Shown: piece after piece, positions 10,613-20,402 of the stretch
Layout of the letters: each line of letters starts with the position of its first letter
Position numbering within the stretch: the first letter of the stretch is position 1
Assembly: GCA_035772735.1 (NCBI GenBank)
Contig: JASDFA010000016.1
Location: 138,458,501 to 138,522,500 of the forward strand
DNA: 64,000 nt
Reading direction: 5' to 3'
DNA from: Datura wrightii
Taxonomy: Eukaryota; Streptophyta; Magnoliopsida; Solanales; Solanaceae
Program-made: the position numbers and the translations under genes
The notes under the pieces: model-generated
Seen by the model: the letters and a program-made list of their open reading frames with translations, nothing else
Told to the model about the DNA's origin: nothing
Database searches by the model: none

Positions 10613-12034
10613 TGATCTTGGGCAAATTTATATGCCCAAGTGATACTCAAAAGTACCATTTTAGCCTTGTTTATCTATCAATGTGTATACATTCTCATGT
10701 AATTGGTAATAAAATGTGAATTTATACTAACCAACATGATTAGCATTGTTTTGCAGGTAAAATGTAATTTCGGGAAGCTAAAATGCATGTTGGAGGATAT
10801 CAGGGTTGGACTTGGATGCGAGCAAGGAACAAGACATTGGACAACATGAAATAAAGGGGCTCCACGATGGAGCCGTGTCACGCTGCCATCGCGGAGGCCT
10901 TCTGCCTGGATAGGTAAATTTCGCACAAATTCCAGAGAGGGTCCGCGTCCAGTTCGTGGCACGGTGGCTTGGCTCCGCGTTGCACGCCGTGCCACGTTGA
11001 GCTTTAATTCCTGGACCCCCAGTTCCAGTGAAGGTCCGCGTCCGTAGCGTGTCACGGAGGCAGTGCTCCGCGATGCACTCCGTGACACGTTGCTTGTTAT
11101 TTCGGGAAAAATTCCCAGCAGTATAAATAGAACACTTAGGTTCATTTTTTCAATATTCTGACTTGGTGGAGCAAGAGCGTGGGTTACAAGCAGCTGAGGG
11201 GACGAAAATATCAGGGTTTTTCTCTCTTTCCTTCTTCTTTAATTAAATTATTTGTATGTTTAACACTCATTTAACGATGTTTAATCCACAAATGAGTGGC
11301 TAAATCCTCTTCTTGCTGAGGTTATGAACAATTGTAGTGAAATGGATTGTTGATCATAGTGGTTTTTCATCTTTTCTTGCATGTTGTTCTATTAATTCTT
11401 GTTCTTACTGCATTAATGTGTGGCCTACGTTAATGTATATCTAAAAAGTCCGGTTTCACTCGAGAGAGCAAGAAATTGGAAAGTTGTGAATTAATAGGAT
11501 ATGATCTTTACTTGATTTGGGAAAATTGGGAATTGATTAACTTTCAGGATAGAAATATATCTGAAAGTCGTATTAGTCAATTTAGGAACCGGGTTTGTAT
11601 GGCTAGAACATGAATTGCATTTAATCACATAAATGTAGGTGGATGGTTCATGATTCTTAAGTGAGGTTAAATACGAGAGTTTTAATCTCTTGGCAAATGT
11701 TCTTGGCTAGCAACTGGAGGAAAAGATTAACCAAAGTATGATGATAATTAATTTCATTACATGTTCGTTTAACCTCAGCATGCTCTCATTCATAGTTGAG
11801 ACTCAAAGTAGATAATTATTTTAGCTTTAGCATAGAAATTATAAAACAAAATATCAAACTCTTAGTTACACTGTTGTCTGCATTTTTAGAAGTAAAAATA
11901 TAGTACACTTGAGCAAATTGCTCTTCATCCCAGGCCCTGTGGGATCGATACTTGGCTTACTAAAGCCACTTTACTACTTGTTCGACCACGTGCACTTGCG
12001 TGTCATTTTATATACCTCACAAATCAGGCGAACA
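10613..12034 (+). repeat. 5' LTR of element C
   Basis: Starts TGATCTTGGG, ends AGGCGAACA. Contains the terminal stem CTTGGGCA/TGCCCAAG, the phrase cluster at 10860-11090 and a TATA box (tataaata) at 11122-11129. A transcription start about 30 bp after the TATA box would put most of the last 880 bp in R-U5. Confidence 0.92.
10860..11090 (+). promoter_or_regulatory. Phrase cluster upstream of the TATA box, 5' LTR of C
   Basis: CpG-rich palindromic phrases: gatggagccgtgtcacg, ccatcgcggaggc, tccgcgttgcacgccgtgcc and tgctccgcgatgcactccg, ending about 30 bp before tataaata. The same vocabulary recurs inside the element at 14861-15168, upstream of ORF2. Confidence 0.6.
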
Positions 12035-12040
12035 AGTTTT

Positions 12041-12056
12041 TGGCGCCGTTCCGGGG
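12041..12056 (+). other. Primer-binding site, tRNA-Asp type
   Basis: tggcgccgttccgggg lies 6 bp after the 5' LTR. It matches the expected complement of a plant tRNA-Asp 3' end (TGGCGCCGTTGCCGGGG) with one missing base. tRNA-Asp priming is usual for the Athila group. Confidence 0.8.
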
Positions 12057-12161
12057 ACTTGGCAATTGGTGAATTTGTTTTAAGTGTTAATTTACTATAT
12101 TTTTATTTTCCTAGTGTTGACAACTTGGTCTTAGCCTGTATTTTGCAGACTTAATTTCTGT

Positions 12162-13824
12162 TGAACACTGGCAAGAGACAAGGAGCTGGTGGAATCGTAT
12201 ATAGAGCCAGAAAGAATATTTCACAGTAAACAAAGAGAAGCTCTACAAAGAAAGTTGCAGTTGCTCAGACAGACGATCACGGAGCAATAATAGAATCCAC
12301 CGGTAGTACGGGCAGTGTTAGTGCCCGAAGAAGTAGCAGCTCGGCCGGTTCGCGAGGTGGCAATCCCACATGCTAATAATGTCACATCTAGCATCCGCAA
12401 ACCTGAGCCAGGAGGGAGGTTTGAACTTAAGCAGAATATGGTGCAATTGCTGCATACTAGCAGGTAGTTTACCGGTCTCCCTCATGAAGATCCACAGCAG
12501 CATCTCCAAAATTTTTTGGAGATAAGTGACACTTACATCCCCGCTGGAGTGTCATCAGATTATGTCCGGCTTACATTGTTCCCATTCTCACTATGGGGAG
12601 AAGCCAAAAGGTGGTTGAAAGCTGAGCCACCAAATTCTATTTCTACGTGGGATGATCTTGCAAGGAAATTCTTGATACGGTTTTTTCCCTCCGGTAAAAC
12701 AGCAAGACTTAGAAGTCAAATTCTAAGTTTCAAACAGAGAGAGGGAGAGAATTTATATTAGGCCTGGGAGAGATTCAAGTCCATGTTGCGGGATTGTCCT
12801 CAACATCATCAGTCCAATGATATGCTGGTGCACACTTTTATAGAGGGTTTGGAACCCCACACCAAAATATTGCTAGACTCGGCAGCTGGAGGACAAGCGC
12901 TGGAGAAAACTTATGAGGAGCTGTATACCTTGTTGAACCATATTTCGCAAGGCAATCCGGAATGGAATGTTGATTCATCAAGAGGCGGGACAAGGAAGCA
13001 GGAGTGCTAGAAGTGGATGGGTTTACAGCTATTGCTGCACAGATAGCTGCATTGCAAAATCAACTTAACACCCACTTCAGCAACATGACAATGAACCAGC
13101 CTCAAGCCCTAGTTAATGCAGTGCAGCAAATGTGGTGTGAAGTGTGTGGAAGCAGTGAGCACTCAGCTGAGTGTTGTGGAGCCAATCCTAACTCGGTAAA
13201 CTTTGTGGGAAATGCGCAAAGGAACCACCAACAGTATGGTAATAGCTACAATTCCAATTGGAGGAATCACCCTAATTTCTCATGGGGTAGCAACAACCAT
13301 CAGGGGCAAAGTTCAGGTCAGGGTGTGCAAAGGAACCAAGGAGGGCAGCAGAATTATCAAGCACAATTCAGAAACAACAATGCACCTCCTCCACCACCAT
13401 CACCCAGCTTGAGGAAATGTTCAAGACCATGATATCTAACCAAGCTCAATTGCAGGCTGTCTATGTGAAATTGGCAGCCGAAGTGAAAAACAACCAGTTA
13501 GCTACCAAGGCACTTGAATATCAATTTGGGCAATTTGCTGGAGCCCAAAACACAAGGCCTAGAGGAGGACTGCCGAGCGACACGGATCCCAATCCCAAGC
13601 AGGTAAATGCAGTGACCACAAGGAGTGGTTTGCAGCTGAAAGAGGTGGAACCAGAAAGACCACCTCAACAGTCGGGAGCAGCAGAAGTTGAGAGGGAGCA
13701 AAGTACTGAAAGGGGGAAGACTAAGGAAGCTGAATCAGAAAGACCTCCACCCCCGTTCCCTCAGCGATTAAAGAAACACAAGGAGGAGGCGTGTTTCAAG
13801 AAATTCATGGAGGTGCTGAAATAG
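12162..13824 (+). pseudogene. gag (capsid/nucleocapsid) pseudogene of element C
   Basis: No ATG is left at the expected start; the frame begins near LLNTGKRQGAG. The Retrotrans_gag domain is clear at 12540-12990: LFPFSLWGEAKRWL, WDDLARKFLIRFFP, then CPQHHQSNDMLVHTFIEGL. A zinc-knuckle-like motif follows at 13133-13180 (CEVCGSSEHSAECC), then an Asn/Gln-rich segment, a proline run and a coiled-looking segment (MISNQAQLQAVYVKLAAEV). One in-frame TAG at 12759 breaks the capsid; frames shift near 13008 and 13415; a TAG at 13822 separates gag from protease. The product would form the virus-like particle. The frame reads on into the protease, as in gag-pro polyproteins. Confidence 0.85.
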
Positions 13825-14425
13825 GTACATATTAACTTACCTTTTGTTGATGTTTTGCAGGAAGTGCCAAAATATGCTAAGTATATAAAGGACATCATGG
13901 CAAACAAAATTCGGTTGACGGAATATGCTACGGTGGCTCTAACGGAGGAGTGCACTTCCCAAATTCAAAATAGACTGCCCACAAAGCTCAAAGACCCTGG
14001 GAGCTTTACTATCCAGATTACTATTGGGCAGAGCATCCGAGCTCGTGGATTGTGTGATTTGGGAGCGAGCATAAATTTGATGTCGTCTTCGGTATTCAGA
14101 AAGTTAGGTTTAGGGAGTCCTAGACCCACAACAGTAATCTTGCAATTGGCAGAACGATCCTTAGCCAGACCTGATGGCATTATGGAGGACGTTCTGGTGC
14201 AAGTTGCCTCCCTAATTTTCCCTGTAGATTTTTTCGTGCTGGATTTTGAACCAGACGCGGAAGTCCTATTTATTTTGGGACGTCCTTTCTTGGCGACCGG
14301 GAAAGAACTAATTGACATAGCTGCGGGGCAACGAACAATGCGAGCACATGAAAAAGGTGGAGGTGTTCGATGTGTACAAGGCACCCAAGCTCCTGATGGT
14401 GCACGAAGAACTCTCGGTGATCAAT
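13825..14425 (+). pseudogene. Aspartic protease, C-terminal part of gag-pro (element C)
   Basis: In frame with the end of gag across the single TAG at 13822. It begins VHINLPFVDVLQEVPKYAKY, followed by EECTSQIQNRLPTKLKDPG, and has the active-site run CDLGASINLM near 14060-14090 with Asp, Gly and Ala in place. It ends at LFILGRPFLATGKELIDIA, the flap and Gly-Arg-Pro block typical of Athila proteases. The frame slips near 14340, after which VEVFDVYKAPKL continues in another frame to 14560. Unlike autonomous Athila elements, no reverse transcriptase follows. Confidence 0.88.
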
Positions 14426-14601
14426 GTGATTGATCAAGGTGATGATGAGCAGATGAAGGATTCACGAGAGTTAATGGGAAAACCACCGGATCGGTGTAAG
14501 CACTACTGGGGGGAGGACAGGTATCGAGAGAAATCGTCCATCACCCTAGAGGACAACTGAGCTTAACGACGTCGAGCCGCGACGGTAAACTAGGCGCTGC
14601 A

Positions 14602-14619
14602 CGGGAGGCAACCCGTGAA
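14602..14619 (+). other. AGGCAA stem-loop between protease and ORF2 unit (element C)
   Basis: cacgggaggcaacccgtg has a perfect 6-bp stem, CACGGG/CCCGTG, and loop AGGCAA. It directly follows the last gag-pro traces. It is the counterpart of 3117-3134 in element B, with different stem bases and the same loop. Possible roles: termination or readthrough control, packaging, or RNA stability. None is shown. Confidence 0.6.
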
Positions 14620-14860
14620 AAAAAAATTTCTTTCTTTTTTTAAAGTGTAAATAGATTTTTCTTTTTCTTTTTCTTGATTTACTACAAAATTTTTCGTTTT
14701 AGTTTTAGTTTTATTTGTATTTAGAGTGAAACCTAAAATTCTAACCAATTTTGTATAGTGAGATGAATTTCAGGTGAAACAGAGGAAAATATGCACGGAA
14801 TCGCAAAGGAAAAGTCGAGGTATGAGAATTAACAAAAAGTAGCAAAACAGTGAGCTGGGG

Positions 14861-15168
14861 CGATAGCTCCGTGTCACGGAGGTGGACCTCCGCGTTACCT
14901 CCGTGACACGTTGAAGTATAATCTGGATTTTTTAAAAATTTCCAGAACAGGCTCGCGATGGCTCCGTGTCACGAAGGCAGGGCACCGCGATGCACTCTGT
15001 GACACGTTGCCGCGTATATCGCGACGGGTCACATTGGGTCGCCGGGTGACCCACGCGATTTTACTACTTTTTAACCCCGAAAAACCCCTTCCTTTCCTTA
15101 TTTTTCAATCACTCTGCGACCAAAACCCCCCAAAACCCATCCCCCTTCAACGTGACACGGAGGAGGCA
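14861..15168 (+). promoter_or_regulatory. Internal phrase cluster upstream of ORF2 (element C)
   Basis: Carries the LTR vocabulary again: agctccgtgtcacggaggtg, ctccgcgttacctccgtgac, gctcgcgatggctccgtgtc, gcaccgcgatgcactctgtg, gggtcgccgggtgaccc and acgtgacacggagg. In the LTR these phrases precede a TATA box; here they precede a C-rich leader (15060-15150) and a splice donor. A second, internal promoter for ORF2 is inferred. No clear TATA box was seen. Confidence 0.55.
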
Positions 15169-15208
15169 TAGAAAATCATCAAATTTGCTTAATTTCTTCA
15201 ACTTCAAG

Positions 15209-15897
15209 GTATGTTCTTCGATTCCACCTCATTTCTTGTTGATTTTCTTCGATATTGAGCATGTGAGGTGAGCTAAATTTCCCTAAGTAGAAATTAATCA
15301 TGAATTCAATTTAATTGTTGTTGATGAATGTTCGGAATGTCGTTATGATTGCTTGAACTTGTCAATTGCATAAATTAATCAAATTTGCTTGATAATATCA
15401 TTTCTAGGGCCTGTATTTGAATTTGAAGTTGAAAATGTAGTGAACTTGTGAATTTCATGCCGGGATGTACATGTTGAATGAGATGAGTCGATGTACTAAT
15501 TGTTAGGATGTTAATAGAACGACGGATTTTCAGGTTAAGGGAATGTTGAAATTTGTAAGAATTTGGTTGGTTGTATAGGTTCGTGAAGATAAATTTTTGT
15601 TGTTGTTTTCATTTCTTTGTTTTTCCTTGCTAAGTGCGATGGGTAAAATGTTAGCGATGGTAGTGATTGTGATTGGCTGTACGAAGTCTGAGTAGTACAC
15701 AGAAGATATACCGTCGAATTCTTCAAACGCACTAAGCATGATTGTATAGTGGGTTATTGTGTGTAAATAAAGATAATCTTGCCGTATTGTTGTAACTGTA
15801 GCTAAGGACTAAGTGTGGGGTAACCTAGCTTAACCCGACCTTAGCCGAAGTTAATATCCGTTAGCTTAACATTGATCTTGTCTACTTGGGTTGATAG
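15209..15897 (+). other. Likely 5'UTR intron of ORF2 (element C)
   Basis: The donor TTCAAG followed by GTATGT (15209) matches the plant consensus. The acceptor GGTTGATAG ends at 15897, five bases before the ORF2 ATG. The 689-bp interval is AT-rich and has no supported coding region. An intron in the same place is visible in element K. Splice use is inferred from consensus. Confidence 0.5.
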
Positions 15898-15902
15898 GTA
15901 AA

Positions 15903-17123
15903 ATGGAAAGCAGGCAAGAGCAAGGGAAAGGCGCATCAACTTCGGGCGCCGAAAGGAAGCGAATCAGACTTGGCACAGTAGTCCCAGCAGCACCAGCAGT
16001 TCCACGCGGCCAACGCCGCCAATACGGAACAAGATGGGTGACAGATGAGGGGAAAAAGTGGTACGCAAAGCACAAAGAAAACAAATATTTCCCCGAGGAG
16101 CATATAGCACGGGAACCATTGGCACAGGAGTTTCCTAGGATGGTCCACCGGATCGAGGCAGCTGGGCTCAACTTCATCTTTGAAGAGCCCAAGGAATGTA
16201 ATTTGCACCTGGTTTGGGAGTTCTATGCCAACTGGAACCCGATGATCAGAAGTCACACCATCAAAATCAGAGGGCAAATAGTCACCTTGGAGCCCCACCA
16301 CCTCAATGCCATCATAGTAGCGCGGGACGCAGACGCCCACGTACTTCGATAGCTGAACATTACCCCACCATATGCGGACATCAGACGCACATTGTGTGGG
16401 ACTCGATCGACAACTAGATGGAGTAGACACAAAGAGAGGGGCTACCACCAGACTTTTCCCTATTCACAGATGAACAGGGAAGCCAGAATATGGCTGAAGA
16501 TTGTATGTTCCTACCTCATCCCGGGGATACATATGACAGATGTAACCAGGGATCGTGAATGCCTGGTGTACGCCCTGATGAAAGGGCTGGAGATCAATGT
16601 GGGGGCGGTGATTATCTCCGCCATGAAGAGAGCCCGGTTGCATCAGGGGCACAGGTATGGTTTTGGTGGACTACTCACCACCTTCCTTAGGGGCCTAGAT
16701 GTCGAGGAGGAGGCCCTTTACTATATCCCGCATATGGAGCGACGGGCCTTAGATGTTACTAAAACTAAGGCTCCTGACACCACCCATGGGCTAGTGCTTA
16801 CACTTGGCGAGCGACATGCTCGTGATGATCAGTATATGTCTCGAATGTATGGGATGCAGATGCTCCAGCTGAGGATAGGCGGGAGGCCGGCGACAGAGGA
16901 GGATCTATGGCAGCTCGAGCTAGACTACCCCTTCGGCGAGAACGCCAGGGCTCTATGTCGAGTGGGGCCAGCATTTGTAGAGCCCATAGATGATGACATC
17001 CCCATAGACGAGGAGACACGTCGGGAGGACTCCGATGTGGAGTCCGATGAAGAAGACAAGGGAGATTCAGACATGGGAGATGAAGTAGCAGCACCCGATG
17101 AAGAAGTGGAATACTTTGACTGA
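15903..17123 (+). pseudogene. ORF2: near-intact plant-transposon-protein-like gene of element C (one TAG)
   Basis: 407 codons from ATG 15903 (MESRQEQGKG), all in one frame, broken only by TAG at 16350-16352 (after AHVLR). The N terminus is basic with an Ala/Pro stretch (residues 1-45). The conserved core follows: YGTRWVTDEGKKWY (about 40-55), LHLVWEFYANWNP (near 105), IRGQIVTLEPHHLNAI, then after the stop WLKIVCSYLIPGIH, LVYALMKGLEINVGAVI and HRYGFGGLLTTFL. The last 45 residues are strongly acidic (DSDVESDEEDKGDSD). The start at 15891 would need TTG and was rejected. It resembles proteins annotated as putative plant transposon protein (PF20167); function unknown. Likely nuclear or particle-associated is a guess. 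The stop probably arose from CAG by C-to-T change. Confidence 0.8.
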
Positions 17124-18980
17124 TCAGGGAGTTCCACCACCCGATTTTGTGCTATTTTAATTTTTGTGAACACTGGGGACAGTGTTCGAGCTAAGTGTGG
17201 GGTGGGAGTAGTTAGGTGCTGGGATGTGCTGTTTTGTATGTATGCTCTAATCTGTTGTTGTGCATGTGAAATTTGGTTGTTCCCTGTGAGTTGTGAATTG
17301 TTAAGTTGCTGTTATGTATTTGTAAATTTATGTGAAATTGATGTGTGTTGCTGAATGTGGCTAGCTGATTATGTACATATTTTTGTTATCGAAATGATCG
17401 ATATTTCTAAAATTTAAAATATTCTGTATATATTTTTTTTCTATCGAAATGATCGATATTTTTGACATTTTTTTTACTTCTTGGGTTTCTCGGCGTTTGT
17501 TTTTGGTTCTTTTACCGAGAATGGTCCCATTGAACCGAAGTCTTAGTTAGTGACTGAACCCTATGATGGATGGATGACGACCGCCTTAAGGGAAATGTAG
17601 TCGTTAGGAGTAGTTTTTTTTCAATAATTTTTCAGTTTTTTTCTTTGGTGGGTTGCATCCCAAAACCTGTAGTTACTGTATGGTTGCGAAATTCTGGTTG
17701 CGTGTTGTACATGATATTTAAAATGCAAAGGTGATTCGTATGAAAGCATGCAACTTTGTAAATATGTTGAGATACCTAGGCCATAGGATTCGATTCAGTG
17801 TGATTGAGGCTTAATGTTTGAATTCCTGTAATTAGCTGATTGAAGAGTCTGTGAATACATCTTGAATTGAGCATGTGCAAAAAGTGTGAAGTGAGGTGTT
17901 GTTATTCCATGCTATTGTGAAGTGTCTAGAACTTGCCTGGTGTGTGTGCAAAATGAAATGAAGGAGGTGTATTGTAGGAATGGATGTAGGCATTTCTTTG
18001 TTTTAACCGAGAGTTTCTATTTTTCCTTGTCGTACCCACCTTGATTGTATATCCTAGTCAGCCCGTTGAGCCTTTAGCCTATTATTTTTTTGTTTTTGTT
18101 ATAAAGTGTAAACAGAGCATAATCCCTTCTTTTAATTAGCCGTAAAGTCTATACAAAACACTTAAGCGCTTTAGAAGAGAAAATCCTTTTTCCGAAGTGT
18201 TAAAGAGTGAGAATGGTGAAAAGAAAAAGAAAAAGCAGAGTGAGGGAAGAAAAGAAAAGGTTGAAGGTGCACTTGCTATAAATAAACCATAATGAAGGTG
18301 CATGAATAATCTTTGTTGTTGTGTCAAGTGTGCTTAATACGATGGGCCATACTAAAGAAAAACAGCAAGAATGGGATGATGAAAAAAAGAAACAATGTCC
18401 ATGAGTTGATGGGATGTGTTGAAAAGGCGCTTAAGGATGCTAGTGGCTATTATTGGCTAACCCAATATTTACTAGTTCCGTAGCTTCCATTACAACTAGT
18501 TAAAGTCCTACGTGATCTTACATCGCACTTCTTTATATTAGTGGAGTAATACACTAAGGGCAAGCTTATGGGTCATGACATGATGCATGTGAATTCTTTT
18601 GGGAGAGAGAGCAAAATTGTGTTTACATGCCCCTGCTTGAATTTTTGTGAGTTCATATGAGCAAAAAAAGGGGAGACTCTCTTGTGTTGTGAGGGCACAT
18701 GCTTGATGATAGATTAATTTTTGTGTCGGATATCTTGATCAGCTGATTTTCATGAGTTTGCCAATATCGAGAGTCGATTCTTAAAGTCTAGGAGGTCTTG
18801 ATGTATTGAAGGTCATTGCATTGATAAGACCATGCATGTTTTCTTGATGATTTGCTGTATTGAATAATCGGTATGACCGTAGCCTAGATTATCGAACCAA
18901 AGTAGCGAGGTTGGGATGTAAATTGCATGAAGTGTAGGATTGTTGTTCGAGGATGAAAAAGTATTTAAGTGTGGGGTAAG
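17124..18980 (+). other. Non-coding 3' internal region of element C
   Basis: No supported gene. It contains two exact copies of tatcgaaatgatcgatattt at 17387 and 17442, spaced 55 bp, each with the palindrome-like core atcgaaatgatcgat. From 17752 it matches positions 1-1214 of element A. It ends in the purine tract before the 3' LTR. Confidence 0.8.
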
Positions 18981-20402
18981 TGATCTTGGGCAAATTTATA
19001 TGCCCAAGTGATACTCAAAAGTACCATTTTAGCCTTGTTTATCTATCAATGTGTATACATTCTCATGTAATTTGTAATAAAATGTGAATTTATACTAACC
19101 AACATGATTAGCATTGTTTTGCAGGTAAAATGTAATTTCGAGAAGCTAAAATGCATGTTGGAGGATATCGGGGTTGGACTTGGATGCGAGCAAGGAACAA
19201 GACATTGGACAGCATGAAATAAAAGGGCTCCGTGATGGAGCCGTGTCACGCTGCCATCGCGGAGGCCTTTTGCTTGGATAGGGAAATTTCGCACAAATTC
19301 CAGAGAGGGTCCACGTCCAGTCCGTGGCACGGTGGCTTGGCTCCACGTTGCACGCCGTGCCACGCAGAGCTTTAATTCCTGGACCCCCAGTTCCAGTGAA
19401 GGTCCGCGTCCGTAGCGTGTCACGGAGGCAGTGCTCCGCTATGCACTCCGTGACACGTTGCTTGTTATTTCGGGAAAAATTCCCAGCAGTATAAATAGAA
19501 CACTTAGGTTCATTTTTCAATTTTCTGACTTGGTGGAGCAAGAACGTGGGTTGCAGGCAGTTGAGGGGACGAAAATATCAGGGTTTTTCTCTCTTTCCTT
19601 CTTCTTTAATTCAATTTATTATATGTTTAACACTCATTTAACGATGTTTAATCCACAAATGAGTGGCTAAATCCTCTTCTTGCTGAGGTTATGATCAATT
19701 GTAGTGAAATGGATTGTTGAACATAGTGGTTTTTCATCTTTTCTTCCATGTTGTTCTATTAATTCTTGTTCTTACTGCATTAATGTGTGGCCTACGGTTA
19801 ATGTATATCTAAAAAGTCCGGTTTCACTCGAGAGAGCAAGAAATTGGAAAGTTGTGAATTAATAGGATATGATCTTTACTTGATTTGGGAAAATTGGAAA
19901 TTGATTTACTTTCAGGATAGAAATATACCTAAAAGTCGTATTATTCAATTTAGGAACCGGGTTTGTATGGCTAGAACATGAATTGCATTTAATCACAGAA
20001 ATATAGGTGGATGGTTCATGATTCTTAAGTGAGGTTAAATACCAGAGTTTTAATCTCTTGACAAATATTCTTGGCTAGCAACTGGAGGAAAAGATTAACC
20101 AAAGTATGATGATAATTAATTTCATTACATGTTCGTTTAACCTCAGCATGCTCTCATTCATAGTTCAGGCTCAAAGTGGATAATTGTTTTAGCTTTAGCA
20201 TAGAAATTATAAAACAAAATATCAAACTCTTGGTTACACTGTTGTCTGCATTTTTAGAAGTAAAAATATAGTACACTTGAGCAAATTGCACTTCATCCCA
20301 GTCCCTGTGGGATCGATACTTGGCTTACTAAAGCCACTTTACTACTTGTTCGACCACGAGCACTTGCGTGTCGTTTTATATAACCCACAAATCATGCGAA
20401 CA
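18981..20402 (+). repeat. 3' LTR of element C
   Basis: Same length (1422 bp) and ends as the 5' LTR. Phrase cluster at 19226-19460, TATA box at 19490-19497. Differences from the 5' copy cluster at CpG sites of the phrases (for example ctccacgatgg against ctccgtgatgg), as expected for methylated cytosines. Followed by TGAAT at 20403-20407. Confidence 0.92.

Larger units (their letters stand above)
15810..18980 (+). repeat. 12-mer TAAGTGTGGGGT in triplicate (element C); last copy is the polypurine tract
   Basis: Exact copies at 15810-15821 (before ORF2), 17192-17203 (just after ORF2) and 18966-18977 (directly before the 3' LTR, followed by AAG). The last is the plus-strand primer tract. The two internal copies bracket ORF2 and could be additional purine-tract primers. 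Element A has the same tract before its LTR (about 1200-1214). Confidence 0.65.
10613..20402 (+). mobile_element. Element C: complete non-autonomous Athila-like retrotransposon (9790 bp)
   Basis: Two LTRs of 1422 bp each, a TGAAT duplication on both sides, a tRNA-Asp-type primer site at 12041 and a purine tract at 18966-18980. The internal 6.9 kb encodes gag and protease, then a hairpin, phrase cluster, leader intron and ORF2, with no reverse transcriptase, RNase H or integrase. It must therefore rely on enzymes from another element. By hand comparison the first 550 bp of the two LTRs differ at about 18 positions, mostly C/T and G/A transitions, so the insertion is fairly recent for this region but not new. 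Confidence 0.9.

Noticed and set aside
13203..13412. 69-codon frame inside gag of C
   Set aside because: Out of frame with the gag zinc-knuckle segment; a shadow of the Asn/Gln-rich region.
17645..17665. gggttgcatccc as a pairing partner of the AGGCAA hairpin of C
   Set aside because: Loop complementarity has a mismatch, no second family could be checked, and such a short match is likely by chance.
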